From contig NZ_CP160403.1 in the NCBI RefSeq assembly GCF_040782645.1, forward strand, positions 6,421,001-6,485,000: a stretch of DNA of 64,000 bases, read 5' to 3'. Below the pieces are notes generated by a model. It saw only the letters and a list, made by a program, of their open reading frames with translations. It ran no database searches and was not told the origin of the DNA. Positions 35,090-43,334 of the stretch are shown in pieces. A program made the position numbers and the translations under genes. Position 1 is the stretch's first letter; the number at the start of each line of letters is the position of its first letter. Source of the DNA: Streptomyces sp. HUAS ZL42. Lineage in GTDB: Bacteria > Actinomycetota > Actinomycetes > Streptomycetales > Streptomycetaceae.

Positions 35090-36292
35090 ATGACGGGACG
35101 GAGTCAGGCGAGCGCCGGTGATCTGCTCGAACTCGTGCGCAGCGGCCGCGCGACGACCCGTGGCGCCCTCCAGCAGGCCACCGGCCTCTCCAGGGCCACC
35201 GTCGGACAGCGTCTCGACCGTCTCTTCCGCGCGGGCTGGCTGCGCGAGGGCGCGGGCGGCCCGGTCGACTCCCCGCTGGGCGGCCGCCCCTCCATCACCC
35301 TGGAGTTCGACGACGCCCACGCGGTGGTCCTCGCCGCCGACCTCGACACCCGGCACGCCCGCGCGGCAGTGCTCTCCCTGGCCGGCGAGATACTCGCCGA
35401 GCACAGCGGCACGCTGGTGCTCGGGGACGGCCCGGACGCCGTGCTCGGCGAGCTGGGCCGCTGGTTCGCCGAACTCCTCGAGAAGGCGGGACACCGGGCC
35501 GACGAGGTCTGCGGCATCGGCCTCGGCGTCCCCGGCCCGGTCGACAGCGGGACCGGCCGGGTCGTCCAGCCGCCGATCATGCCCGGCTGGGACGGCTACG
35601 ACATAAGAGGCCGCCTGGCCCGCGCCTTCACGGAACGCACGGGGAGCGGGCGGATACCGGTCCTCGTCGACAACGACGCGAACCTCATGGCGTACGGCGA
35701 ACAGCGCACCGGCCATCCCGACTGCTCGGCGTTCGTACTGGTCAAGGTGTCGACGGGAATCGGTGCCGGGGTCGTGGTCGACGGCTCCATCTACCGCGGC
35801 ATCGACGGGGGTGCCGGGGACATCGGGCACATCCGGATCCCGGAGGGCTCGCAGGCGCTGTGCCGGTGCGGGTCGTACGGCTGCCTCGCCGCCGTGGCCA
35901 GCGGTGGCGCCGTGGCGCGGCGGCTGGCGGAGACCGGGGTCCCGGCGGCGTCCGGCTCGGATGTGCGGGACCTGCTCGCGGCCGGGCATCCGGAGGCGGC
36001 CGCGCTGGCCCGCGAGGCGGGGCGCCGGGTGGGGGAGGTGCTGGCGACGGTCGTGACCCTGCTCAATCCGGGCGTGCTGATGATCGCCGGAGATCTGGCG
36101 GGGACGCCCTTCGTCACCGGCGTACGGGAGCTGCTGTACCAGCGGGCGCTGCCGCGCTCCACGGCCCACCTGGACGTCGTGACGTCCCGGCTGGGGGAAC
36201 GGGCCGGACTGGTGGGCGCCGGGGCGCTGGTCGTGGAGTACCTGTACGCGCCGGAACGGGCCGAGGAACGGCTGCTTGCGCTCGGCGTGTGA
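35090..36292 (+). CDS. ROK-family transcriptional regulator
   Basis: A 400-residue repressor with an N-terminal winged helix (GDLLELVRSGRATTRGALQQ and LSRATVGQRLDRL, about residues 8-45) and a ROK sugar-kinase-like domain. Visible are the nucleotide-fold strand AADLDTRHARAAVLSL, the sugar-binding VLVDNDANLMAYGE and GAGDIGHIRI, and the zinc motif C-R-C-G-S-Y-G-C-L. It probably senses a sugar or sugar phosphate and controls the divergent hydrolase pair. The ATG at 35090 has GGGGG five bases before it; a GTG two codons earlier is an alternative. The 120-base gap to the hydrolase gene holds an AT-rich promoter-like stretch around 35025-35060. Confidence 0.9.
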   Translation: MTGRSQASAGDLLELVRSGRATTRGALQQATGLSRATVGQRLDRLFRAGWLREGAGGPVDSPLGGRPSITLEFDDAHAVVLAADLDTRHARAAVLSLAGEILAEHSGTLVLGDGPDAVLGELGRWFAELLEKAGHRADEVCGIGLGVPGPVDSGTGRVVQPPIMPGWDGYDIRGRLARAFTERTGSGRIPVLVDNDANLMAYGEQRTGHPDCSAFVLVKVSTGIGAGVVVDGSIYRGIDGGAGDIGHIRIPEGSQALCRCGSYGCLAAVASGGAVARRLAETGVPAASGSDVRDLLAAGHPEAAALAREAGRRVGEVLATVVTLLNPGVLMIAGDLAGTPFVTGVRELLYQRALPRSTAHLDVVTSRLGERAGLVGAGALVVEYLYAPERAEERLLALGV

Positions 36293-36699
36293 CGAGGATG
36301 TTTCCCGTCCGCGGTCGCGTCCGCATGGTGAAATCCGGGCGCCTGTGGCAGCGTGATTCTCGCCACCCTTGATAAGGGTTGCGCTCAGATGAGCGGATCT
36401 TGGGCGACTGCACTTCTCCAAGGGGTGGCACTGAGTGCCACCCCTTGATCGTTCATCGATCGAAATCAGACGTGCCGATACCCGCTCATGTGAGCGCTGC
36501 CGACTGTCTGATGGGGGTTGATGCGTTCAGGAAATGAAAACATCGGCTGCTCAGCGCTTGCCAAGCTTTGACTTTCGATCCGTCGGCGGACGACTGGTTA
36601 CAGGCGTATGACGCACAAGTGGACGTACCCAGGCGCCTTCGATCTGGGTATGTTCCTGGCCGTCAGGGCAGCCACCGCGTCCTCGAGGAGTCGAGACCC
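36293..36699. other. Intergenic region between the ROK gene and ppdK
   Basis: About 400 bases with no credible gene. It holds a small ACCCTT-GAT-AAGGGT hairpin at 36365-36379, the strong terminator hairpin at 36420-36446, and then the moderately AT-rich leader of ppdK. A TTGCCA hexamer near 36558 and TTGACT near 36567 could belong to a ppdK promoter, but no matching -10 element is convincing. No tRNA or riboswitch pattern was seen. Confidence 0.5.
36420..36446 (+). terminator. Terminator hairpin downstream of the ROK gene
   Basis: AAGGGGTGGCAC-TGA-GTGCCACCCCTT, a perfect 12-base stem with a 3-base loop. No T run follows, as is common in high-GC actinomycetes. Confidence 0.75.
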
Positions 36700-39447
36700 G
36701 TGTCGGAAAACAAAGATCCCCAGGTAGCCGCGCAGGGCAACAGCGTTGAGGGCGTGAAGTTCGTTTACGACTTCACCGAGGGCAACAAGGACCTCAAGGA
36801 CCTCCTCGGCGGCAAGGGCGCAAACCTCGCCGAGATGACCAACCTGGGCCTTCCGGTCCCTCCCGGCTTCACGATCACCACCGAGGCGTGCAAGGTCTAC
36901 CTCGACAGCGGCGAGGAACCGGCGGCACTGCGTGACGAGGTGAGCGCGCACCTCGAGGCCCTCGAAGCGAAGATGGGCAAGAAGCTCGGCCAGGCCGACA
37001 ACCCCCTGCTCGTCTCCGTCCGCTCCGGCGCGAAGTTCTCGATGCCCGGAATGATGGACACCGTCCTGAACATCGGCCTCTCCGACAAGTCGGTCCAGGG
37101 TCTCGCCAAGCAGGCCGGCGACGAACGCTTCGCCTGGGACTCCTACCGACGCCTCATCCAGATGTTCGGCAAGACGGTCCTCGGCGTCGAGGGCGACCTG
37201 TTCGAGGACGCCCTCGACGCGGCGAAGGCTGCCAAGAAGGTCACGGTCGACACCGAGCTGGAGGCCGCGGACCTCAAGAAGCTGGTCACCAAGTTCAAGA
37301 AGATCGTCAAGACCGAGGCCGGCCGGGACTTCCCGCAGGACCCGCGCGAGCAGATGGACCTCGCCATCAAGGCGGTCTTCGACTCCTGGAACGGCGATCG
37401 CGCCAAGCTGTACCGCCGCCAGGAGCGCATCCCGCACGACCTCGGCACCGCGGTGAACGTCTGCTCCATGGTCTTCGGCAACCTGGGCCCCGACTCCGGC
37501 ACCGGTGTGGCCTTCACCCGCGACCCCGCCTCCGGCCACCAGGGCGTCTACGGCGACTACCTGCAGAACGCACAGGGCGAGGACGTCGTCGCGGGCATCC
37601 GCAACACGGTCCCCCTCGCCGAGCTGGAGACGATCGACAAGAAGTCGTACGACCAGCTGATGCAGATCATGGAGACCCTGGAGAACCACTACAAGGATCT
37701 CTGCGACATCGAGTTCACCATCGAGCGCGGCCAGCTGTGGATGCTCCAGACCCGCGTCGGCAAGCGCACGGCGGGCGCCGCCTTCCGGATCGCCACGCAG
37801 CTCGTCGACCAGGGCCTCATCGACGAGGCCGAGGCGCTCCAGCGCGTCAACGGCGCCCAGCTCGCGCAGCTGATGTTCCCGAAGTTCGACGAGGAGGCGA
37901 AGGTCGAGCAGGTCGGCCGGGGCATCGCGGCGTCGCCGGGTGCGGCGGTCGGCAAGGCGGTCTTCGACTCGTACACCGCGGTGAAGTGGTCCCGTTCCGG
38001 CGAGAAGGTCATCCTGGTCCGCCGCGAGACCAACCCGGACGACCTGGACGGCATGATCGCGGCGGAGGGCATCCTCACCTCCCGTGGCGGCAAGACCTCC
38101 CACGCGGCGGTGGTCGCGCGCGGCATGGGCAAGACGTGTGTGTGCGGCGCGGAGGAGCTCGAGGTCGACACCAAGCGGCGCCGGATGACCGTGCCGGGCG
38201 GGCACATCGTCGAGGAAGGCGACGTGATCTCGATCGACGGGTCCAGCGGAAAGGTCTACCTGGGCGAGGTCCCGGTCGTCCCGTCCCCCGTCGTGGAGTA
38301 CTTCGAGGGCCGGATGCACGCGGGTGCCCACGACGCGGACGAACTGGTCGAGGCCGTGCACCGGATCATGGCGTTCGCCGACCGCAAGCGCCGCCTGCGG
38401 GTGCGCGCCAATGCGGACAACGCCGAGGACGCGCTGCGCGCCCGTCGCTTCGGCGCCCAGGGCATCGGCCTGTGCCGTACGGAGCACATGTTCCTCGGCG
38501 ACCGCCGCGAGCTGGTCGAGCGCCTCATCCTGGCCGACACGGAGGCCGAGCGCGAGGAGTCGCTGAAGCAGCTGCTCCCGCTGCAGAAGAAGGACTTCGT
38601 GGAGCTGTTCTCGGCGATGGACGGGCTGCCGGTGACGATCCGTCTGCTCGACCCGCCGCTGCACGAGTTCCTTCCCGACATCACCGAACTGTCGGTGCGC
38701 GTGGCGCTGGCGGAGTCCCGCCAGGAGCCGCACGAGAACGAGCTGCGCCTGCTCCAGGCCGTGCACCGCCTGCACGAGCAGAACCCGATGCTGGGTCTGC
38801 GCGGCGTACGCCTCGGCCTCGTCGTCCCCGGCCTGTTCACGATGCAGGTACGGGCGATCGCCGAAGCGGCCGCCGAGCGCAAGAACGCCAAGGGCGACCC
38901 GCGGGCCGAGGTCATGATCCCGCTCGTCGGCACGGTCCAGGAGCTGGAGATCGTCCGTGATGAGGCCGACCAGGTCATCGCGGAGGTCGAGGCGGCGACG
39001 GGCGTCCGCCTGAAGCTGGCGATCGGCACGATGATCGAGCTGCCCCGCGCCGCGCTGACCGCCGGTCAGATCGCCGAGGCCGCGGAGTTCTTCTCCTTCG
39101 GCACGAACGACCTCACCCAGACCGTGTGGGGCTTCAGCCGCGACGACGTGGAGGCCTCGTTCTTCACGGCGTACCTGGAGAAGGGCATCTTCGGGGTGTC
39201 GCCCTTCGAGACGATCGACAAGGACGGCGTCGGCTCCCTGGTGAAGGCCGCCGCCCAGGCCGGCCGCGAGACCCGTCCCGACCTGAAGCTCGGCGTCTGC
39301 GGCGAGCACGGCGGCGACCCGGAGTCGGTCCACTTCTTCCACGAGGTGGGACTGGACTACGTCTCCTGCTCGCCGTTCCGGATCCCGGTGGCGCGCCTGG
39401 AGGCGGGCCGCGCGGCCTCGCAGTCGACGGGCAGCGACCACCGCTGA
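36700..39447 (+). CDS. ppdK: Pyruvate, phosphate dikinase
   Basis: A 915-residue enzyme interconverting pyruvate, ATP and phosphate with phosphoenolpyruvate, AMP and diphosphate, linking lower glycolysis and gluconeogenesis. The N-terminal nucleotide-binding domain shows DLLGGKGANLAEMTNLGLPV and SVRSGAKFSMPGMMDTVLN. The swinging phosphohistidine domain has GGKTSHAAVVARGMGK with the catalytic His about residue 468. The C-terminal PEP barrel has FFSFGTNDLTQTVWG and the catalytic Cys of GVCGEHGGDP (about 867). Start: GTG at 36700 where the family similarity begins; an upstream open frame to 36568 is not conserved-looking. Single-gene unit bounded by terminators. Confidence 0.95.
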   Translation: MSENKDPQVAAQGNSVEGVKFVYDFTEGNKDLKDLLGGKGANLAEMTNLGLPVPPGFTITTEACKVYLDSGEEPAALRDEVSAHLEALEAKMGKKLGQADNPLLVSVRSGAKFSMPGMMDTVLNIGLSDKSVQGLAKQAGDERFAWDSYRRLIQMFGKTVLGVEGDLFEDALDAAKAAKKVTVDTELEAADLKKLVTKFKKIVKTEAGRDFPQDPREQMDLAIKAVFDSWNGDRAKLYRRQERIPHDLGTAVNVCSMVFGNLGPDSGTGVAFTRDPASGHQGVYGDYLQNAQGEDVVAGIRNTVPLAELETIDKKSYDQLMQIMETLENHYKDLCDIEFTIERGQLWMLQTRVGKRTAGAAFRIATQLVDQGLIDEAEALQRVNGAQLAQLMFPKFDEEAKVEQVGRGIAASPGAAVGKAVFDSYTAVKWSRSGEKVILVRRETNPDDLDGMIAAEGILTSRGGKTSHAAVVARGMGKTCVCGAEELEVDTKRRRMTVPGGHIVEEGDVISIDGSSGKVYLGEVPVVPSPVVEYFEGRMHAGAHDADELVEAVHRIMAFADRKRRLRVRANADNAEDALRARRFGAQGIGLCRTEHMFLGDRRELVERLILADTEAEREESLKQLLPLQKKDFVELFSAMDGLPVTIRLLDPPLHEFLPDITELSVRVALAESRQEPHENELRLLQAVHRLHEQNPMLGLRGVRLGLVVPGLFTMQVRAIAEAAAERKNAKGDPRAEVMIPLVGTVQELEIVRDEADQVIAEVEAATGVRLKLAIGTMIELPRAALTAGQIAEAAEFFSFGTNDLTQTVWGFSRDDVEASFFTAYLEKGIFGVSPFETIDKDGVGSLVKAAAQAGRETRPDLKLGVCGEHGGDPESVHFFHEVGLDYVSCSPFRIPVARLEAGRAASQSTGSDHR

Positions 39448-39469
39448 GCCCCTGCAGGGGCACTGAACG

Positions 39470-39520
39470 CCGGAACTGCCGCCGGTCCCCGACCCTCACA
39501 GACCGAGGCGGCAGTTCCGG
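39470..39520. terminator. Terminator hairpin after ppdK
   Basis: CCGGAACTGCCGCC (39470-39483) and its exact complement (39507-39520) form a 14-base stem around a 23-base loop, 22 bases after the ppdK stop. Confidence 0.75.
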
Positions 39521-39528
39521 AGCACGAA

Positions 39529-39561
39529 GAGGGCGGCACCCTGTGCGGGGGTGCCGCCCTC
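39529..39561. terminator. Terminator hairpin between ppdK and the excalibur gene
   Basis: GAGGGCGGCACC pairs perfectly with GGTGCCGCCCTC around a 9-base loop. It sits 10 bases from the stop of the convergent excalibur gene and probably serves that gene. Confidence 0.75.
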
Positions 39562-39571
39562 TCCTCACGTG

Positions 39572-40018
39572 TCACTCGCAGGCGACGCCGTCCCCGTCGC
39601 GGTCGAGGTGGCGGCCGTAGCCGGGATCGCCCGCATACACGGGTGCGGCTCCGGCGGCTCGGGCCTCGCTGCAGTTGGCGTAGTAGGCGCTGCTGGAGCC
39701 GGAGTCGCTGCCCGCGGCGGGCTGTGCGGTGACGGTCTTGGTGACCTTGACCGTCTTCGTGGCGGTCACTGTGGTCGCCGGCTCGGGCACCGCGGTCTCC
39801 GTGGCGGTGGCCGTGGCCGTGACGGTGACCGTCGGCGCCGGCTTGGCGGCGGTCGGCTTCGCTTCGGTCGTCGTGTCCTCGTTGCCGCTGCCTATGCCGA
39901 CGCCGATGAACAGGGCCAGCGCGAGTGCCGGGAGCACGTACCGCTTCCGGGCCCACTTGGGAGCGGGCCCGGATGCGGGATATGGCGGCACAGGCGGTGT
40001 GGTGTACGGGTTGGTCAT
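39572..40018 (-). CDS. Membrane-anchored excalibur calcium-binding domain protein
   Basis: A 148-residue protein with a Pro-rich cytoplasmic N-terminus, one membrane helix (about residues 28-44), a long Thr/Val/Ala linker of repeated T-V-T/T-A-T phrases, and a C-terminal excalibur domain. That domain reads YYANCSEARAAGAAPV and ends DRDGDGVACE, the EF-hand-like D-x-D-x-D-G loop flanked by two cysteines, expected to bind Ca2+ outside the cell. Function of excalibur proteins is not established. It is convergent with ppdK. Confidence 0.87.
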   Translation of the reverse strand: MTNPYTTPPVPPYPASGPAPKWARKRYVLPALALALFIGVGIGSGNEDTTTEAKPTAAKPAPTVTVTATATATETAVPEPATTVTATKTVKVTKTVTAQPAAGSDSGSSSAYYANCSEARAAGAAPVYAGDPGYGRHLDRDGDGVACE

Positions 40019-40136
40019 CTCGCCCCCCAGACGTGTTACGTGAGGGGATGACCGTATTGCCGCGCTCTCAATTGTGTACAGGTTGTGGAGGATGTTTGTT
40101 CGTTCCGTGACTGACTCGGGTCACGGGAAGCCGCCG

Positions 40137-41615
40137 TCACGCCGGAAGCGCCGGCATCTCCCGCCGCCGCTGCCCCGGCTTCCCGACGGCGTGGCCGCCC
40201 GTCGGTGGTTCCGCGGACGGCAGGTGTACCACCGCGTCCAGGCCGCCCGTGGCCGCCGGGCGCAACTCCACCTCTCCGCCGCTGGCGTGCGCGAGCCGCT
40301 GAACGAGGGCGAGTCCCAAGCCCGTGCCGCCCTTGGGGGCGCCCGGGGCGCGCCAGAAGCGGTCGAAGGCGTGGGCGCGCTGTTCCGCGGTCATGCCGGG
40401 GCCCTCGTCGGTGATGTGCAGGTCGACCCGGCTCGGGCGGGCGTCGCGCAGGGCGCGCCGGGCCGGTACGTGGAGGCGGAGTTCGACGGTGACCGTACTG
40501 CCGGGCGGCGAGGCGCGCAGGGCGTTGGAGAGCAGGTTGTCCAGGATCTGCTCGACGGCACCCGGCACCGCGAGCACCGGGCCCACCCGGCCGGCGAACA
40601 GGACGAGGGAGACGCTTTGCCGTGCGAACAGCGGCAGCCAGGTCCCGTGCCGCTCCGCGCAGACCGCGCCCACGTCGACCGGTCCGGGGGTGGCCGCGTT
40701 CTCCTCCAGGCGGGCCATCGCCAGCAGCCCCTCCACCATCCGGGCCAGACGGTCCGTCTCGGTGACCGCGGCGGCGAGGCTGGCCTGTGCCCGTCCCGAG
40801 ACGTCGGACTCCAGGTTCTCCAGGCGCAGCCGCAGCGCCGCGAGCGGCGTCTTGAGCTGGTGCGAGGCCTCGCCGGAGAAGGCGCGCTGCGCGGCCAGGA
40901 GATGTGCGAGGCGAGCCGCGGTGCAGTTGAACGCGGCGGCGAGGCTGCGGACTTCGGGCGGCCCCTTGGTGACGGTCACGGGGGTGGCCAGGCCGCCGCC
41001 CGCCAACTCGTGCGTGGCGCGTTCCAGTTCGCGGATGGGGCGTCCGGTCCAGCGGGCGATGCCGAAGCCGGCCGCGGCGACCGCCACGAGAACCCCGAGC
41101 CCGCCGGCCGCGAGCAGCAACCACACGTGGTGCACCCGGTCCTGCACCGTCCGGGTGGGCACGGTGAGCCACACGGCGCCCTCCGGACGCGCGTCCTGCA
41201 GAACGGGCACCGCGACGGACAGGTACTGGACGCCGCCGATGGTGGAGGTGCGGACGTCCGTCGTGGTGGTACCCCCGAGGGCGGCCACGATCCCCGGGCG
41301 GGAGGCCAGGGCGCGGGATGCCGCGGCGGACAGCGGGTGCGAGGCCGCGAGCGGCGTGCCCGAGCCGTCGACGACCACCACCTTGCCGCCGATGCGCTCG
41401 GCGCAGTGGGCCACCCGGCCGGGCAGATCCCGCTCGGCCCGCCCCGCCGCGAGGGACAGCGCGGCGAACGCGGAGACCGACTCGGCCTCGTCCTTCGCCG
41501 AGTTGACCACCCGCTCCCGCTCGCCGCGCGAGTACACGAAGCCCAGCGGGATCTCCAGACAGAGCAGCACCAGGGCGGCGAGCGTGAGGTAGCCGATCAG
41601 GAGGCGGCGGGTCAT
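40137..41615 (-). CDS. Two-component sensor histidine kinase
   Basis: A 492-residue membrane kinase. Two membrane helices (about residues 5-27 and 170-192) enclose an extracytoplasmic sensor with KVVVVDGSGTPLAAS. A HAMP region (RWTGRPIRELERATHELAGG) is followed by HisKA with the phosphoacceptor His in FSGEASHQLKTPLAAL, the N-box LDNLLSNALRAS, and the ATP lid with DEGPGMTAEQ and GGTGLGLALV. It phosphorylates the adjacent regulator, whose stop overlaps its ATG (ATGA). The signal is unknown. Confidence 0.92.
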   Translation of the reverse strand: MTRRLLIGYLTLAALVLLCLEIPLGFVYSRGERERVVNSAKDEAESVSAFAALSLAAGRAERDLPGRVAHCAERIGGKVVVVDGSGTPLAASHPLSAAASRALASRPGIVAALGGTTTTDVRTSTIGGVQYLSVAVPVLQDARPEGAVWLTVPTRTVQDRVHHVWLLLAAGGLGVLVAVAAAGFGIARWTGRPIRELERATHELAGGGLATPVTVTKGPPEVRSLAAAFNCTAARLAHLLAAQRAFSGEASHQLKTPLAALRLRLENLESDVSGRAQASLAAAVTETDRLARMVEGLLAMARLEENAATPGPVDVGAVCAERHGTWLPLFARQSVSLVLFAGRVGPVLAVPGAVEQILDNLLSNALRASPPGSTVTVELRLHVPARRALRDARPSRVDLHITDEGPGMTAEQRAHAFDRFWRAPGAPKGGTGLGLALVQRLAHASGGEVELRPAATGGLDAVVHLPSAEPPTGGHAVGKPGQRRREMPALPA

Positions 41616-42457
41616 GGCTGCTCGCCCGGCTGGGCGTGCACCGCCAGCCGGAAGCCGACGCCGCGCAGCGTCTGGATCCACGCCGGATGGCCCAGTTTCT
41701 TTCGCAGCGCGGCGACATGGACGTCCAGCGTCTTGGTCGGGCCCTCGTAGTGCGGGTCCCACACCCGGTCGAGGATCTGCTGCCGCGAGTAGACCGCGCC
41801 GGGATCCTCGGTGAGCAGCGCCAGCAGTTCGAACTCCTTGGGGGTGAGCGTCACGGAGGCCTCGCCGACCCAGACCTGACGGGTGCGGCGGTCGACCACC
41901 AGCGGGCCGGGTTCCGGCGGCGCGTGGGGGGAACGCGGGGACGGGTCGTACGACGCCGTCGGTGTCGGCTCGTACGACAGGGCGGCCGGGGGCTCGTGTG
42001 CCGGTGGGGGCGCGGGCTCGTACGACGGCGGGGGCACGGGTTCGTACACGGGGGCCGCCGCTGTCGTGACCGTCGCCCACGCCTCCGCCGGCGCATGCGA
42101 GCGCTGCGTCCGCCGGGTCACAGCCCGCACCCGGGCCACCAACTCCCGTACGCTGAACGGCTTCGCCAGATAGTCGTCCGCGCCCAGCTCCAGGCCCAGT
42201 ACCCGGTCGGCCTCCTCGCCGCGCGCGCTGAGAATGACGATGGGCACGTCCGAGACCTGCCGGATGCCCCGGCAGACGTCGATGCCGTCCATGTCCGGCA
42301 ACCCGAGGTCGAGCAGTACGACATCGCCGTACGGCCCTCTCAAGCCGTCGTTGCCGGTGGAGACATGATCGACCGTCAGCCCGAAGTGCCGGAGCCCCTC
42401 GGCGAGCGGTTCGGCGATCGTCTCGTCGTCCTCGATGAGCAGCACTCGTATGCCCAT
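41612..42457 (-). CDS. OmpR-family response regulator with a long Pro/Tyr linker
   Basis: A 281-residue regulator. The receiver domain (residues 1-120) has the acidic pocket LLIEDDE, phosphoacceptor Asp in VVLLDLGLPDMDG, and Lys in YLAKPF. The C-terminal winged helix contains LTPKEFELLALLTEDPG and RVWDPHYEGPTKTLDVHVAAL. Between them lies an unusual ~55-residue linker with repeated Y-E-P and P-P-P units. Start: ATG at 42457 with AGGAC upstream; an upstream GTG/ATG frame to 42523 is unlikely since the receiver begins right at this ATG. First gene of the kinase pair, divergent from the carbonic anhydrase. Confidence 0.92.
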   Translation of the reverse strand: MGIRVLLIEDDETIAEPLAEGLRHFGLTVDHVSTGNDGLRGPYGDVVLLDLGLPDMDGIDVCRGIRQVSDVPIVILSARGEEADRVLGLELGADDYLAKPFSVRELVARVRAVTRRTQRSHAPAEAWATVTTAAAPVYEPVPPPSYEPAPPPAHEPPAALSYEPTPTASYDPSPRSPHAPPEPGPLVVDRRTRQVWVGEASVTLTPKEFELLALLTEDPGAVYSRQQILDRVWDPHYEGPTKTLDVHVAALRKKLGHPAWIQTLRGVGFRLAVHAQPGEQP

Positions 42458-42728
42458 ACGTCCTGTCTCTCCGTGAATTCCGGACACCACGACAACGCGA
42501 ATGCCAGGTCGTGGAGTTGACACGCTACGAGGGATGTCGACGCTGCGTCGAGTGATTGCGGCGCAGTGTGATCAGCCGCTCAGAAAGCGGTTGTGTGTCA
42601 CTTTTCGGCGGGGCGTGACAAATAATGTCCTGCTGCTGTCCGGGCTCTGGTCTTCGCTTAACCTTCGTCTGTTCATCGCTCCTCTACGGTGTGGTCATCT
42701 GGCCGAACTCCCAGTCGAGGAGGCATCG

Positions 42729-43334
42729 TTGAAGGCATTGCTGGACCGGGCCCGCTCGTTCAAGCGGCAGGTCGATTTCGAGAGCGGTGAATACCGGAAA
42801 CTGGCCGACGGGCAATTCCCGGAAGCGCTCTTCATTACCTGCTCGGACTCCCGGGTCATACCGGCGCTGATCACCGGCGCGCGGCCCGGAGAGATATTCG
42901 AGTTGCGGAACGCGGGAAATATCGTGCCGTCGTACGGACAGCCCGGGACCTCCGGTGAGGCCGCCACCGTCGAATACGCGCTGGAGGTGCTCGGGGTTCA
43001 GGACGTCGTCGTGTGCGGTCACTCACACTGCGGTGCGATGGGCGCGCTGAACTCCGGCGACGACCTGTCCCGGCTGCCGGGCGTGGACGCCTGGCTGTCG
43101 CTGGCCCGCCCGGAGCTGGCCCCGGTGCTCGGGGCCGGTCCCGACGATCCGTCCCTGCGTGACGTGGCGCAGCGCAACATCGTCAACCAGCTGGCCGGAC
43201 TGCGCAGTCACCCGGTCGTGCGGCAGCGCCTCGACGCGGAGCGGCTGCGTCTGCACGGCTGGTACTACGAGGTCGACACCGGGCGGGTGTGCGAGCTCGA
43301 CGACGACGGCTGCTTCCGGGTGCACGCCGCATGA
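42729..43334 (+). CDS. Beta-carbonic anhydrase
   Basis: A 201-residue zinc enzyme hydrating CO2 to bicarbonate. Zinc ligands are seen as Cys in FITCSDSRV (with the Asp-Arg dyad), and His and Cys in VVCGHSHCGAM. Start: the frame is open to 42501, but a TTG at 42729 stands six bases after a GAGGAGG ribosome site and gives the usual family N-terminus KALLDRARSFKRQVDFESGE. Its stop overlaps the ATG of the SulP transporter (ATGA), pointing to coupled translation and a joint role in bicarbonate supply. Confidence 0.9.
   Translation: MKALLDRARSFKRQVDFESGEYRKLADGQFPEALFITCSDSRVIPALITGARPGEIFELRNAGNIVPSYGQPGTSGEAATVEYALEVLGVQDVVVCGHSHCGAMGALNSGDDLSRLPGVDAWLSLARPELAPVLGAGPDDPSLRDVAQRNIVNQLAGLRSHPVVRQRLDAERLRLHGWYYEVDTGRVCELDDDGCFRVHAA

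Noticed and set aside
36598..39441. 947-codon antisense frame opposite ppdK
   Set aside because: Typical third-position GC shadow; the ppdK strand has all catalytic motifs in order.
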